A stretch of DNA of 37,774 nt. Origin: Nitrososphaerota archaeon. GTDB taxonomy: Archaea > Thermoproteota > Nitrososphaeria > Nitrososphaerales > Gagatemarchaeaceae. This document shows, one piece after another, positions 28,183-35,668 of this stretch (position 1 is its first letter; every line of letters starts with the position of its first letter). The notes beneath the pieces were generated by a model. It had not been told where the DNA came from. It saw only the letters and a program-made list of their open reading frames with translations, and searched no databases. The stretch spans positions 35,400 through 73,173 of the forward strand of contig JAPCJP010000004.1 in NCBI GenBank assembly GCA_027886885.1. Direction: 5' to 3'. The translations under genes were made by a program, and so were the position numbers.

Positions 28183-28611
28183 CTAGGCAAGCATGTCGAG
28201 TTGCTGCTTGTCCTCTTGGGTGACTTTCTCAAAGGTCGATTTGGCGGGCCCCTTTGCGAAAAAGCCCAGCGGTCCCAGCTCCATCGCTGCGCTGTAGTGC
28301 ACCTCCGTGCCAGTGGGGATTTCCTTGAGGACCGAAGAGAGCTTGCTTCCTTTGCCGTCCCCGCTGAGTGTGTCGATGGTGAAGGTGTTGGTGGCACGGT
28401 CGAAGGACAAAAGCTGTTCCTGCTTGAGCTTCCTTCCCATGATCACCCCCTCCTGTTCGAAGTTTATCTTGTCCCCGTTGTTGGCGGTTATCTTGACCTC
28501 CTTCACGAACCCCGGATGGACCTTCGATATGTTCTCAGGGTGCAGGAAGTACTCGATGGCCTTGGGCAGAGGGGCCTTCGTCTGGATGGTTGTATCGAAC
28601 TTGGTTGTCAT
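28183..28611 (-). CDS. SRPBCC (START-like) domain protein
   Basis: 142 aa. The START-like fold is recognised from the opening strand FDTTIQTKAPLPKAIEYFLHPENISKVHPGFVKEVKI, the central strands and the final long helix GPAKSTFEKVTQEDKQQLDMLA. The family binds hydrophobic ligands in a deep cavity (CoxG, Aha1-C and polyketide cyclases are relatives). No catalytic residue can be assigned. A TTAAATA box begins about 34 nt before the ATG. It is a single-gene unit with no signal peptide. Confidence 0.82.
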   Translation of the reverse strand: MTTKFDTTIQTKAPLPKAIEYFLHPENISKVHPGFVKEVKITANNGDKINFEQEGVIMGRKLKQEQLLSFDRATNTFTIDTLSGDGKGSKLSSVLKEIPTGTEVHYSAAMELGPLGFFAKGPAKSTFEKVTQEDKQQLDMLA

Positions 28612-28693
28612 GGACTAGAGTCGAGAGCGAATCTTCGTTATTTAAGGAGGCGAAGACAATTGTAAGGCACAGCACGACTCAAGATGCTATACC

Positions 28694-29056
28694 GTGGCTT
28701 TGGACGAGAAGGTTCATCGTGCGCTGCTTCAGGACCGCGTGATAGACATCACCACGACAGGACGGAAGACCAAGATGCTTCGACGCATCGAGATCTGGTT
28801 TTTCAACTTAGACGGCAGGATGTACATCACAGGTTCCCCCGGGCGTCGCTCCTGGTACGCGAACCTCCTCGCCGACCCCATGTTCACATTTCACCTGAAG
28901 GTCAGCGCCCGCGCCGACCTCCCAGCGAAGGCCAGGGCGATCTCGGAGCAAACCGAGAGGCGCGAGGTCCTTGCGAAGATCCAACCGTTGGCAGGAACGT
29001 TTCGAGACCTGGAGCTCTGGGTGCGCGAGAGCCCGCTCATCGAGGTCACCTTCTAG
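28694..29056 (+). CDS. F420/FMN-binding split-barrel protein (deazaflavin-dependent nitroreductase-like)
   Basis: 120 aa, GTG start. The Ddn-like pattern is DITTTGRKTKMLRRIEIWFFNLDGRMYITGSPGRRSWYANLLADPMFTFHLK, characteristic of F420H2-dependent reductases of the split-barrel fold. It would use reduced F420 (or a flavin) to reduce enones, nitro compounds or similar. F420 occurs widely in archaea. The next gene, a YcaQ-like glycosylase, starts 3 nt after its stop, so the two are co-translated. Confidence 0.85.
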   Translation: MALDEKVHRALLQDRVIDITTTGRKTKMLRRIEIWFFNLDGRMYITGSPGRRSWYANLLADPMFTFHLKVSARADLPAKARAISEQTERREVLAKIQPLAGTFRDLELWVRESPLIEVTF

Positions 29057-29059
29057 CGG

Positions 29060-30364
29060 TTGTCTTCTTATGAGGCATGCAAAGCCTCTGCCCAGGACGT
29101 CAGGTGCCTTGCAGTCACGAAACAGCGCCTCGCGGGAAGCCTGCCGACCAGGGCTACGAGCGAGGACATTGCATCGGTGATCCGCGACCTCGCGTACGTC
29201 CAGTGGGACCCGGTGGCCATAGTCGCGCCCTCCCACATCCTCACTCTTTGGGCGAGGCTCGGAGATTTTCGGGTATCTGACCTTGACAAGATGCTATGGG
29301 ACGTGAAGACCATCTTCCTGCACTGGACGCCGCAGGCTTCCCTTGTGCTGACCGAGGACTACCCTCTATACCAGTCTCTGATGAGCAGGTATCCCGAGTC
29401 CCTTTCCGGGGGGTGGAAGAGTCACGAGGTGAGCGCTAGAAAGTTCCTGGCCGGTCACACGACTCTTCGAGGGAAGGTGCTCAAGGAGCTAAAGAATGGA
29501 CCTCTCCGGCTGAGCGAGTTCGAGGATCACCTCAGGACGAGAGGGAATGCTGACGCCTGGACGCCGAGCAGCGACGTCTCCCACATGCTCTTCCACCTGC
29601 TGATGAGCGGGAAGGTCATGGTCGTGGGCCATCAGGGGAACCAGAATGTTTGGGGGGTGTCAGAGGAGTTCCTTCCGGGATGGGTGGAGAAGAAAGGGAT
29701 CAGGGAGGAAGAATTCGAGCGCCAGGCGGCGCTGAGGGCCATCCAGGCCCTGGGGACCGCCACCCCCGCGGAGATCAACTACTATTTTGTCAGAGGTCGC
29801 TATCGCAGCCTGAAGAAGACGCTTGCGCTCCTCCAGCAGGAATCACGGATACGCCGAGTGGAAGTAAAGGAGTTCGGGAGCAGAGAAGAACGGTACATCC
29901 ACAATGACGATGTGCAGCTCCTCCAGTCGATGGGTTCCGACTCATGGCAACCTCGCATCTCCCTGCTGCCTCCCTTCGACAACCTGATCTGCAGTCAGTC
30001 CAGAACAAAACGGGTCTTCGGCTTCGATTACGTACGCGAGCAGTTCCTTCCGGAGGAAAAACGGAAGTATGGCACCTATGTTCTGCCCATCTTGTGGGGT
30101 GACAGGCTGATAGGCAGGCTCGACCCGAGGATGGACAGACGAAATCAGAGGCTAGTCGTAAATTCGGTGCACGCGGAAGCCGGGGCTCCTAAGGGAGAGG
30201 AGGTATCAACAAGGATTGCGGAGAAGGTCCAGGGGCTGGCCGACTTTTTGGGGGAAGGAAACGAGTTACACGCCCCGCGTCCCCCCGCAGTGGAGAAAAT
30301 CGCTCCGATAGCAAGGTCCCACAGCTCTTCGGGGCTCGAGCTGCTTCGAATGTTCATTGAGTGA
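29060..30364 (+). CDS. Winged-helix DNA glycosylase of the AlkZ/YcaQ (HTH_42) family
   Basis: 434 aa, TTG start 3 nt after the previous stop. It carries three winged-helix units (KQRLAG...; TTLRGKVLKELKNGPLRLSEFEDHLRTRG; GTATPAEINYYFVRGRYRSLKKTL) and a beta barrel (SWQPRISLLPPFDNLICSQSRTKRVFGFDY). The segment YVQWDPVAIVAPSH (about 46-59) gives a Q-x-D motif as in E. coli YcaQ (AlkX) rather than the QxQ of AlkZ. YcaQ unhooks DNA interstrand crosslinks and AlkZ removes azinomycin adducts. A repair role for bulky or crosslinked bases is likely. The 3' end overlaps the convergent PH-like gene by 11 bp. Confidence 0.85.
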   Translation: MSSYEACKASAQDVRCLAVTKQRLAGSLPTRATSEDIASVIRDLAYVQWDPVAIVAPSHILTLWARLGDFRVSDLDKMLWDVKTIFLHWTPQASLVLTEDYPLYQSLMSRYPESLSGGWKSHEVSARKFLAGHTTLRGKVLKELKNGPLRLSEFEDHLRTRGNADAWTPSSDVSHMLFHLLMSGKVMVVGHQGNQNVWGVSEEFLPGWVEKKGIREEEFERQAALRAIQALGTATPAEINYYFVRGRYRSLKKTLALLQQESRIRRVEVKEFGSREERYIHNDDVQLLQSMGSDSWQPRISLLPPFDNLICSQSRTKRVFGFDYVREQFLPEEKRKYGTYVLPILWGDRLIGRLDPRMDRRNQRLVVNSVHAEAGAPKGEEVSTRIAEKVQGLADFLGEGNELHAPRPPAVEKIAPIARSHSSSGLELLRMFIE

Positions 30365-30719
30365 TCTGTTGTCCGGATATCGCGTTCCTGATTATGAGGG
30401 CTGCTGATTCTTTGTCCTCGACTTGGACGACGAAGCGTTTGTGTTTGTCGTCTTTGAGGGTGATCGTCACGCACTTGTCAGGGTCGTGAACTTCGTAGAA
30501 GGCCGACCCGTCCTTGTCGATATATTCTCCATCTTTTACGACCCCGGGTATGCCTGTGCCGAAGGCCCTCATCCCGCTGATCCAAGGGACCCTGTCTGTA
30601 GATACGTCGACGACATGGCTGATGGGGACCGTTATCGAGTGTCTGAAGGTGAAGATTCTGTCGACTCCGTGGAACTCAAACACGAGGTTATCCCCGTCCA
30701 CCGTGATTGTGCCCGACAT
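30354..30719 (-). CDS. PH-like domain protein of unknown function
   Basis: 121 aa. Strands MSGTITVDGDNLVFEFHG, FTFRHSITVPISHVVDVSTDRV, GMRAFGTGIPGVVKDGEYIDKDGSAFYEVHDPDKCVTITLKDDKHKRFVVQV and a C-terminal helix KESAALIIRNAI form the 7-strand-plus-helix pattern of bacterial PH domains. Similar small proteins occur in bacteria without known function. TATA-like CTTAATAG lies near 30742-30750. Its stop lies inside the 3' end of the convergent glycosylase gene. Confidence 0.75.
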   Translation of the reverse strand: MSGTITVDGDNLVFEFHGVDRIFTFRHSITVPISHVVDVSTDRVPWISGMRAFGTGIPGVVKDGEYIDKDGSAFYEVHDPDKCVTITLKDDKHKRFVVQVEDKESAALIIRNAISGQQITQ

Positions 30720-30778
30720 CTAGTGATTCGCGCGGTTTCGGACTATTAAGCCTTGGATTTGGTGTTTCTGCCCGCCCG

Positions 30779-30811
30779 GGGTTCTTTGCGCCTCCGCCGG
30801 GGAGCCACTCT
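30779..30811. repeat. GC-rich intergenic element, copy X
   Basis: GGGTTCTTTGCGCCTCCGCC followed by GGGGAGCCACTC. It matches copy Y at 36511-36538 at about 26 of 30 positions. It lies 26-58 nt after the RidA stop and upstream of the PH-like gene, both on the minus strand. A CTCC...GGAG stem can form. Confidence 0.6.
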
Positions 30812-30836
30812 CTCGCGTCGTTACCGGCGCAGGTCC

Positions 30837-31211
30837 TCAAATCACAGCCGTCATCATCAACGAGACGAGGATATTTGGGACGTCCACCCCGAGCTTCGTC
30901 ACGCACCGCGCTGGCTGGTCCTTGGAGAAGATTCTCGTGTATGCTTTGTTCATGGAGTCGAAGTCATGGGGGTTCTTGAGAAGCACGATGACCTGCACCA
31001 CATCTTCCAGGGTCGCTCCTGCAATCTTCAGAATCGATTCGCAGTTTCGTATGGCTCTCTCAGTTTGCTCCTCGATCGTCTTGGCTTCAACCTTCTTCGT
31101 CGCCGGGTCGAAAGCCGCGATTCCGGAGAGGTAGATCGTGTTCCCGGTCCTGACCCCGTGACTATAGAGAGGTGATACCGGTAGCTCGCTGGAAGTGAGA
31201 ATCTGCTTCAT
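30837..31211 (-). CDS. RidA/YjgF family protein
   Basis: 124 aa. The family fold is clear: PVSPLYSHGVRTGNTIYLSGIAAFDPATKK, TERAIRNCESILKIAGATLEDVVQVIVLLKNPHDFDSMNKAYTRIF and the catalytic arginine in QPARCVTKLGVDVPNILVSLMMTAVI. The C-terminal glutamate of canonical RidA (in the IEAxA strand) is absent, replaced by MMTAV, so imine hydrolysis may be weak or the substrate different (Rid subfamily other than RidA). TATA-like CAAATAG is about 27 nt before the ATG, flanked by an inverted repeat. Confidence 0.87.
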   Translation of the reverse strand: MKQILTSSELPVSPLYSHGVRTGNTIYLSGIAAFDPATKKVEAKTIEEQTERAIRNCESILKIAGATLEDVVQVIVLLKNPHDFDSMNKAYTRIFSKDQPARCVTKLGVDVPNILVSLMMTAVI

Positions 31212-31215
31212 GATG

Positions 31216-31254
31216 GAGGTGAACGGTCTTCTTCTATTTGGCTTTGCTCACCTC
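31216..31254. promoter_or_regulatory. Inverted repeat flanking the RidA promoter
   Basis: GAGGTGA (31216-31222) and TCACCTC (31248-31254) are perfect 7-bp arms on either side of the TATA-like box of the minus-strand RidA gene. Cooperative binding at both arms would close the promoter. Confidence 0.35.
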
Positions 31255-31358
31255 ACTTTGATGAGGGGGACGAGGCCGGAACAAGCTGTTGACGGCGAAG
31301 CGTTGCTGAGCAAAATTTCATGATATGTTGCTTAAACAATCTTCATCTTGTCTTATCA

Positions 31359-31374
31359 ATACTGGAAAGTATTC
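31359..31374. promoter_or_regulatory. Palindrome between TATA box and start of the winged-helix gene
   Basis: AATACTGGAAAGTATT has perfect 6-bp arms and a 4-bp spacer, just after the TATA-like CTTATCAATA (31352-31361). It suggests autorepression by the encoded regulator. A second palindrome TTGCTGAGCAA lies upstream at 31303-31313. Confidence 0.5.
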
Positions 31375-31384
31375 GCGAATTGCA

Positions 31385-31648
31385 ATGGAGTCTCAAAGCA
31401 GGGTCGAGGTCCTGACCGAGATTCTGCTCACAGCCAAGGAGGGGGCTACGAAGAGGAACATAATGAGCGAGAGCGGTATCGGTCCGTCTCAGGCCGAAGC
31501 GTGCTTGCGCTTCCTGCAGGGGTCGGGTTTGCTTCTAAAGGAGGAGGCGGCCTACAAGCCGACGAGCAAGGGGGCCAATTTGATCGCGGATTACGAGCAA
31601 CTCAATCGGGCGATTCTAGGACAGCCTGTCCTGCATCTGACGCACTGA
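31385..31648 (+). CDS. Small winged-helix regulator (ArnR1/HTH_45-like)
   Basis: 87 aa from the ATG at 31385, 31 nt after the TATA box; the upstream open frame to 31325 is not needed. The sequence MESQSRVEVLTEILLTAKEGATKRNIMSESGIGPSQAEACLRFLQGSGLLLKEEAAYKPTSKGANLIADYEQLNR is a typical archaeal wHTH: helix 2-3 KRNIMSESGIGPSQAEACLRFLQ for DNA contacts, wing YKPTSKG. The last helix probably dimerises. Palindromes in its own promoter are the likely target. Confidence 0.85.
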   Translation: MESQSRVEVLTEILLTAKEGATKRNIMSESGIGPSQAEACLRFLQGSGLLLKEEAAYKPTSKGANLIADYEQLNRAILGQPVLHLTH

Positions 31649-31669
31649 GGTCAAGACGCTTCTCCGTAT

Positions 31670-31699
31670 GGGTTTAGTTGCGGCTCCGCCGGCGGACTC
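31670..31699. repeat. Hairpin after cupin gene 2; possible diverged copy Z of the GC-rich element
   Basis: GGGTTTAGTTGCGGCTCCGC followed by CGGCGGACTC. It contains the 12-bp palindrome TCCGCCGGCGGA, which follows the cupin stop immediately and can serve as a terminator for both convergent genes. The GGGTT-x3-TTGC and CTCCGCCGG parts also match copies X and Y. Confidence 0.45.
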
Positions 31700-32130
31700 T
31701 ATTTCTTGATAGGGACGCGAACGTACGTCTTGCCCTTCTTCACCCACTTGTAGTCGTCTTTCTTGACGTACTCATCGACTGGCGCGCCGATGAAGACCCA
31801 GGTGGCGTCAGCCTTCGAGTCATTGATCAGTGCATATTTCGAGCCCGGCGGCATGTAGAACGCGGTGATGGCCTCGGCCTTGATGACCTCGCCGTCGACC
31901 GTGACGGTCGATTTGCCGCTCATGAGCAGATGGACCTCCTCTGCGGTCGGGTGCGAATGGGATGGGATCTTGTTGCCCGGGTGCATTATCGTCATGTTCA
32001 GCTTGAAATGTTTGACGCCCAAGTCCTCACTGGCCTTCTTCATGATCGTCCCGGCGTATTCCTCGCGTGCAACACTGCCGAACGAATCCGTTATCTCCGC
32101 GAACTTCATCATCTTGAACTTACGCGCCAT
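31699..32130 (-). CDS. Cupin domain protein, copy 2
   Basis: 143 aa, paralog of the cupin at 19810. Shared blocks: GVKHFKL-x-MTIM-x-PGNKIP-x-HSHPTAEEVHLLMSGKST, TVDGE, KAEAITAFYMPPGS, LINDSK-x-DATWVFIGAPVDEY. Metal ligands (H-x-H, E and the later position) are kept. Most differences are at the N-terminus and C-terminus. It is monocistronic, unlike copy 1. TATA-like AATAAAG lies about 30 nt upstream of the ATG. Expression is probably controlled separately from copy 1. Confidence 0.88.
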   Translation of the reverse strand: MARKFKMMKFAEITDSFGSVAREEYAGTIMKKASEDLGVKHFKLNMTIMHPGNKIPSHSHPTAEEVHLLMSGKSTVTVDGEVIKAEAITAFYMPPGSKYALINDSKADATWVFIGAPVDEYVKKDDYKWVKKGKTYVRVPIKK

Positions 32131-32284
32131 GCTGGCACAGTCGACGATTCGTGTGCTTTATTCCTTTGTTGACCAAGGGTCGCACTTCAGACGAGGAAAG
32201 CCTCCTTGTGGATGAAGGACATCGCGGCTAGTAGATTGAGAGCAAAAACCTCTGAAGGTCTTTGCTGCGCCGGTAAGCGTCGAG

Positions 32285-32497
32285 TTACACTAGGCTAGCC
32301 CGACTTCGGTTGGCCGAACGGGCCACCAGGAAGCCAACTACTAGCAGGAGAGCCGTGAGCCCCAGATAGTCCCAGAATATCCAGGAGTAGGCCGTCCAAG
32401 CGAAGCGGAAGAGGATGAGGGGCGCGGGAGAGGCGAAGAGCAGGATCATGCCCAGCGAGAAGAGGACCCCGCCTGCGCCACGCATGAGATTGGTCAA
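32285..32497 (-). CDS. Small two-span membrane protein
   Basis: 70 aa from TTG 32497 (ATG at 32485 is an alternative). Two hydrophobic helices (about 9-30 and 42-60) are separated by FRFAWTAYSWIFWDYLG, an aromatic hairpin, and the tail RSANRSRASLV is basic. No family recognised. It is divergent from the acetyltransferase gene. A CCTTAAGG sequence at 32534-32541 may serve as its TATA region. The 154 bp between this gene and cupin 2 holds only the cupin promoter. Confidence 0.6.
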   Translation of the reverse strand: MTNLMRGAGGVLFSLGMILLFASPAPLILFRFAWTAYSWIFWDYLGLTALLLVVGFLVARSANRSRASLV

Positions 32498-32587
32498 ACT
32501 GGGGACCTCGGTCTTGCCTGAACACCCTACAAGTCCTTAAGGGTTCATCGCGCCTTAAATCGCTCCTTGCGCATGTAGCCGCAGAGG

Positions 32588-33040
32588 ATGAGCGACCGGG
32601 TAACCCTCAGGCCCTGCAGGTTCAGGGACTTGCGAAGAGTGATGGAGATCGAGAACGAGTCCTTCACCGACCCCTACCCCTGGGATGAGTTCGCCGCCCA
32701 CCTTCTGCTCAACCGAAGCGGGTTCGTGGTCGCGTGCATCGACAGCGAGGTCGTGGGTTATGTGCTGGCCGCTCGCGAGGAGGGAGGTGAAGGTTGGATC
32801 CGGTCAATCGCGGTGGTCCCCGGGTTTAGGAGGAGGGGCGCCGGTGCAGCCCTCATGGAAGCTGCCATGGAATCCCTCGCAGGGTGCGACCGTGTCATCC
32901 TGTTGGCCAGGAGGTCCAACGAGGCGGCGATGGCACTCTACCGGAAGTTCGCCTTCACAGAGACGGGGATGGTCAAGGGCTACTATCGGGACGGGGAGGA
33001 CGCCGTGAAATTTCAGTGGACGCAGCACGAACCCGAGTAG
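32588..33040 (+). CDS. rimI: RimI/Ard1-like protein N-alpha-acetyltransferase (GNAT)
   Basis: 150 aa. The GNAT fold is complete: DRVTLRPCRFRDLRRVMEIENESFTDPYPWDEF (RimI-type substrate loop), EVVGYVLAAREEGGEGWIRSIAVVPGFRRRGAGAALMEAAM with the acetyl-CoA pyrophosphate loop RRRGAG, and NEAAMALYRKFAFTETGMVKGYYRDGEDAVKF. Archaeal RimI/Ard1 acetylates N-termini of proteins. A CTTAAAT box begins about 33 nt before the ATG. Single-gene unit. Confidence 0.92.
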   Translation: MSDRVTLRPCRFRDLRRVMEIENESFTDPYPWDEFAAHLLLNRSGFVVACIDSEVVGYVLAAREEGGEGWIRSIAVVPGFRRRGAGAALMEAAMESLAGCDRVILLARRSNEAAMALYRKFAFTETGMVKGYYRDGEDAVKFQWTQHEPE

Positions 33041-33130
33041 GGTCTAAAGCGGGCGATGCACTCGGGATGTACAGACGGACCTTCGTCTCAAGACTTTTAA
33101 CCGCAAAAATCTTGCCTTGAATTCGATTTT

Positions 33131-33880
33131 GTGTTAATTCAAGTTTCTCCGGGCCGTTCTCTCCCGGCAGAAAGGAGGCCAGGAATCGGAGCAATCGTGA
33201 TCGCAATCGCGCTCATCGCCGTAATCGCTGTAGCGGGGGTCGCCGCCTACACCCTGATAGGCACCGGCTCGAAGTCTACCTCCGGAACCCAGAGTTCCAC
33301 TCAAACCTCGACCACAACTCAGAGTTCGACCACGACCAGCGTCTCCAGTCAGACGACCCTCACGACCTCGACCTCCTCGAAGACCAGTTCGTCGGGGCTG
33401 AAGACCTACAGCGGCAGCTTCAACTACAGTAACCCGATTGGTCCGTTCGGAGAACTGACCTTCAGCAACAACGACACGGTCAAGGAATATACATCGGTTG
33501 AGGTGGCGTCGGGTTCGTTCGAATTCTCGATAAATTCCTCTATAATCGACGTAGGAAACGGGACGGGGCACGGTACGTTGACCGTGACGACCACCGGTTT
33601 CTGTAGCGGAAAGACCACGGTCCCCTACACCTTCCTGATCCCGGACGTCGCCTCCCTTGGTGGAAACATCACGATCTTCTTTGGGAGCCCCACCCCCGGG
33701 AACTTCACCGTACCGCTGACCTGCACGGCCACGGCGCCCCCCGGCTCTTCGAACGGGGATACCTTCCCGTACTTGAGCGACTATCCGGGCGAAATCAGCG
33801 TTCCCTCGTTCCCGGCGACGGTGAACCAGCACCTTTCGGGAAACATATCGTACTGGTTCAGTATCAGCCCGACCGACTAA
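33131..33880 (+). CDS. Membrane-anchored surface protein with Ser/Thr-rich stalk
   Basis: 249 aa, GTG start, with a TTTAAC box about 34 nt upstream. A short cytosolic N-terminus with LPAERRPGIG precedes a TM helix (19-43), then a Ser/Thr stalk (about 46-90, TSTTTQSSTTTSVSSQTTLTT) likely O-glycosylated, then a beta-rich ectodomain (92-249) with several N-x-S/T sites and a cysteine pair (GFCSGK, LTCTAT). The domain is unknown. The layout parallels the protein at 18560: an outward-facing, non-secreted display protein. Confidence 0.77.
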   Translation: MLIQVSPGRSLPAERRPGIGAIVIAIALIAVIAVAGVAAYTLIGTGSKSTSGTQSSTQTSTTTQSSTTTSVSSQTTLTTSTSSKTSSSGLKTYSGSFNYSNPIGPFGELTFSNNDTVKEYTSVEVASGSFEFSINSSIIDVGNGTGHGTLTVTTTGFCSGKTTVPYTFLIPDVASLGGNITIFFGSPTPGNFTVPLTCTATAPPGSSNGDTFPYLSDYPGEISVPSFPATVNQHLSGNISYWFSISPTD

Positions 33881-33887
33881 AGTGCGT

Positions 33888-34625
33888 TCACACCATCTGC
33901 CGTTGTATGAACTGCCATACCTCCAGGTCGGGTGGCCTGTGAGGGAACGAGGCCTTGCGCGATTCCCAATCGTACAGCTCCTTTATGCAATCCAGCGTCT
34001 CTTCCTCCGTTCCGAGCACCCTGAGTGACTCCGTCTCGCCGTATTCGGAGCGGACGAACGTCTTACCGTCGAAATAGATTGCGGTTCCACCTTCGTGGTG
34101 CGCGGTCCGGAAGGACTTCCCGTTGCGCAGCTCGGCCAGGATCTCGTGCTTGAGGGCCGTGACCGGGGCCTGGTCCTCCTTCTGGCTCGCGAGCCTCGCC
34201 TCTTCGTCTGCTGCCTGGTGAACCCGCTGGTCATAGAGCTCCTGGGAGGCGGAGGTCAGGAGGCCCAGACTCGGGGCGGTCTGCAGGTTGTGGACCCAGG
34301 ACTCAAACGTCCTGTCTGCGTTCAGGCGGAACTCGGCTTCCGTGTACCAGGTGCGGGGGACCCACGCGGCGAGTTGTAGCGAGTACCAGTTCCCCTTCGG
34401 GAGCGCCGCTTCCAAAGAAAGTCGAACGTCGTGGCCGATAACTGGCGGAATGTCGGAGCCCGAATACGTAAGGTGCGTGGTCGGGGAGGTGTCCCGCGTC
34501 AAGAGGACTCGCGTGATCTTCTCGATGTCGAACTTCATCTCGAAAGGATTGGCGAAGCCCCAAAAGTATGTCGAGTAGTCCCGCGTCCAGTTCTCCGTCT
34601 TTTCCCTTGATGGTATCGTTTCCAT
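33888..34625 (-). CDS. Hypothetical soluble protein
   Basis: 245 aa, unrecognised. The first half (1-110) is beta-rich with NWTRDYSTYFWGFANPFEMKFDIEKITRVLLTRDT and LPKGNWYSLQLAAWVPRTWYTEAEFRLNADRTFESW. The second half has a charged helix QRVHQAADEEARLASQKEDQAPVTALKHEILAELRNGKSFRTAHHEGGTAIYFDGKTFVRSEYGE. It ends with EEETLDCIKELYDWESRK. No signal peptide or TM. A TTATATC TATA-like box lies near 34670-34678, about 45 nt upstream. It is convergent with the surface protein gene (7-nt gap). Confidence 0.72.
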   Translation of the reverse strand: METIPSREKTENWTRDYSTYFWGFANPFEMKFDIEKITRVLLTRDTSPTTHLTYSGSDIPPVIGHDVRLSLEAALPKGNWYSLQLAAWVPRTWYTEAEFRLNADRTFESWVHNLQTAPSLGLLTSASQELYDQRVHQAADEEARLASQKEDQAPVTALKHEILAELRNGKSFRTAHHEGGTAIYFDGKTFVRSEYGETESLRVLGTEEETLDCIKELYDWESRKASFPHRPPDLEVWQFIQRQMV

Positions 34626-34722
34626 GTGGTCCGCCTGGTCTATCCTCGATGGACAGAGCGCACAGGCTGGGATATAACAGCGCCGACCCTTGTCTCAGAC
34701 CATCTCGTCCGCCGGGCACCGG

Positions 34723-35658
34723 CTAGTCGAAGGCCCCGCGAAGAGCAGTGGCCAGCTCCTTCCTCTCTGCCCCGCCGAAGGGCATCGTGATGAACCCGTG
34801 AGGCATGTCCTCGACCCTGCGCACCGATGTCGGCACCCCGGCGGCCCCTAGCCTTTTGCCATATGCTTCGCCCTCGTCCCTGAGCGGGTCGAGGCCTGCC
34901 GTCATGACGAGCGCTGGAGGCAGGCCCGCAAGGTCCTTCGCGCGCAGCGGGCAGGCGTACGGGTCCGCCGCGTCTTCTTCCGTCCTCAGGTACTGCTTCC
35001 AGAACCAGACCATATCCTCGGTGTCGAGCCCGTAGCCCCTCCCATAGAGTCGGTACGATTGGGTGCTTGTGTTGGGGTCGATGACCGGATAGATCGGGGC
35101 TTGGAACCGGATGTGGGGTCCGCCCCTGTCCCGGGCCACCAGGCAGACGGCGACCGCGAGGTTCCCGCCCGCGCTGTCACCAGCCACCGCCACCCGTCTC
35201 CCATCCGCGTGAAGCGCTTCGACGTTCGCGACGGCCCACTTGAGCGCGGCGTAGGAATCTTCGGCGGGGACCGGGAACTTGCTCTCCGGAGACAGACGGT
35301 ATCCGACGGAGACCACCAGGCACCCCGCTTCGGCCGAGAGGTACCGGCACATGGCGTCCGTGTCAAGGCTGTCGACGTTGCCGAGCACCCAGCCGCCTCC
35401 GTGAATCCAGACGAGGACCGGGAGGAGGGGACCGTCGGACGCGCTCGGAGGCGCGTACACCCTGACCGGGATGGAAGCACCTTTCACTGGCACCGTAGCT
35501 TCGCGCGTTGTTGTCCCCACACCCGGGTCCCAGGCGTACTGGACCTCAAACTCCTTCACCATCTTCCGGGCAGCGGCGACGCCTAACTCGGCCATGTGCT
35601 GGCTCGGGGCGGACCTGACGCTCCTGAGGTATTCTTCCACGTCGGGAGCGAGTGTCAT
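34723..35658 (-). CDS. HSL-family (acetyl esterase-type) alpha/beta hydrolase
   Basis: 311 aa from the ATG at 35658; an in-frame TTG at 35670 lies only 24 nt from the TATA box (TTAAAC, first base 35694). Oxyanion motif HGGG (86-89), nucleophile S162 in GDSAGGN, acid D257 in AGLDPLRDEG and base H287 in MPHGF define the hormone-sensitive-lipase family. The N-terminal cap helices (1-45) are of normal length. It hydrolyses short-chain esters, probably in the cytosol. A 7-10-7 inverted repeat overlaps its promoter. Confidence 0.92.
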   Translation of the reverse strand: MTLAPDVEEYLRSVRSAPSQHMAELGVAAARKMVKEFEVQYAWDPGVGTTTREATVPVKGASIPVRVYAPPSASDGPLLPVLVWIHGGGWVLGNVDSLDTDAMCRYLSAEAGCLVVSVGYRLSPESKFPVPAEDSYAALKWAVANVEALHADGRRVAVAGDSAGGNLAVAVCLVARDRGGPHIRFQAPIYPVIDPNTSTQSYRLYGRGYGLDTEDMVWFWKQYLRTEEDAADPYACPLRAKDLAGLPPALVMTAGLDPLRDEGEAYGKRLGAAGVPTSVRRVEDMPHGFITMPFGGAERKELATALRGAFD

Positions 35659-35668
35659 TGAGGAGGGC

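Noticed and set aside
30688-30906. Minus-strand frame with LPGGGAKNPG, similar to a frame at 36.5 kb with TPGGGATNPG
   Set aside because: The similarity is explained by the repeated DNA element X/Y; the frames start and end differently, have no promoter and overlap the RidA and PH-like genes.
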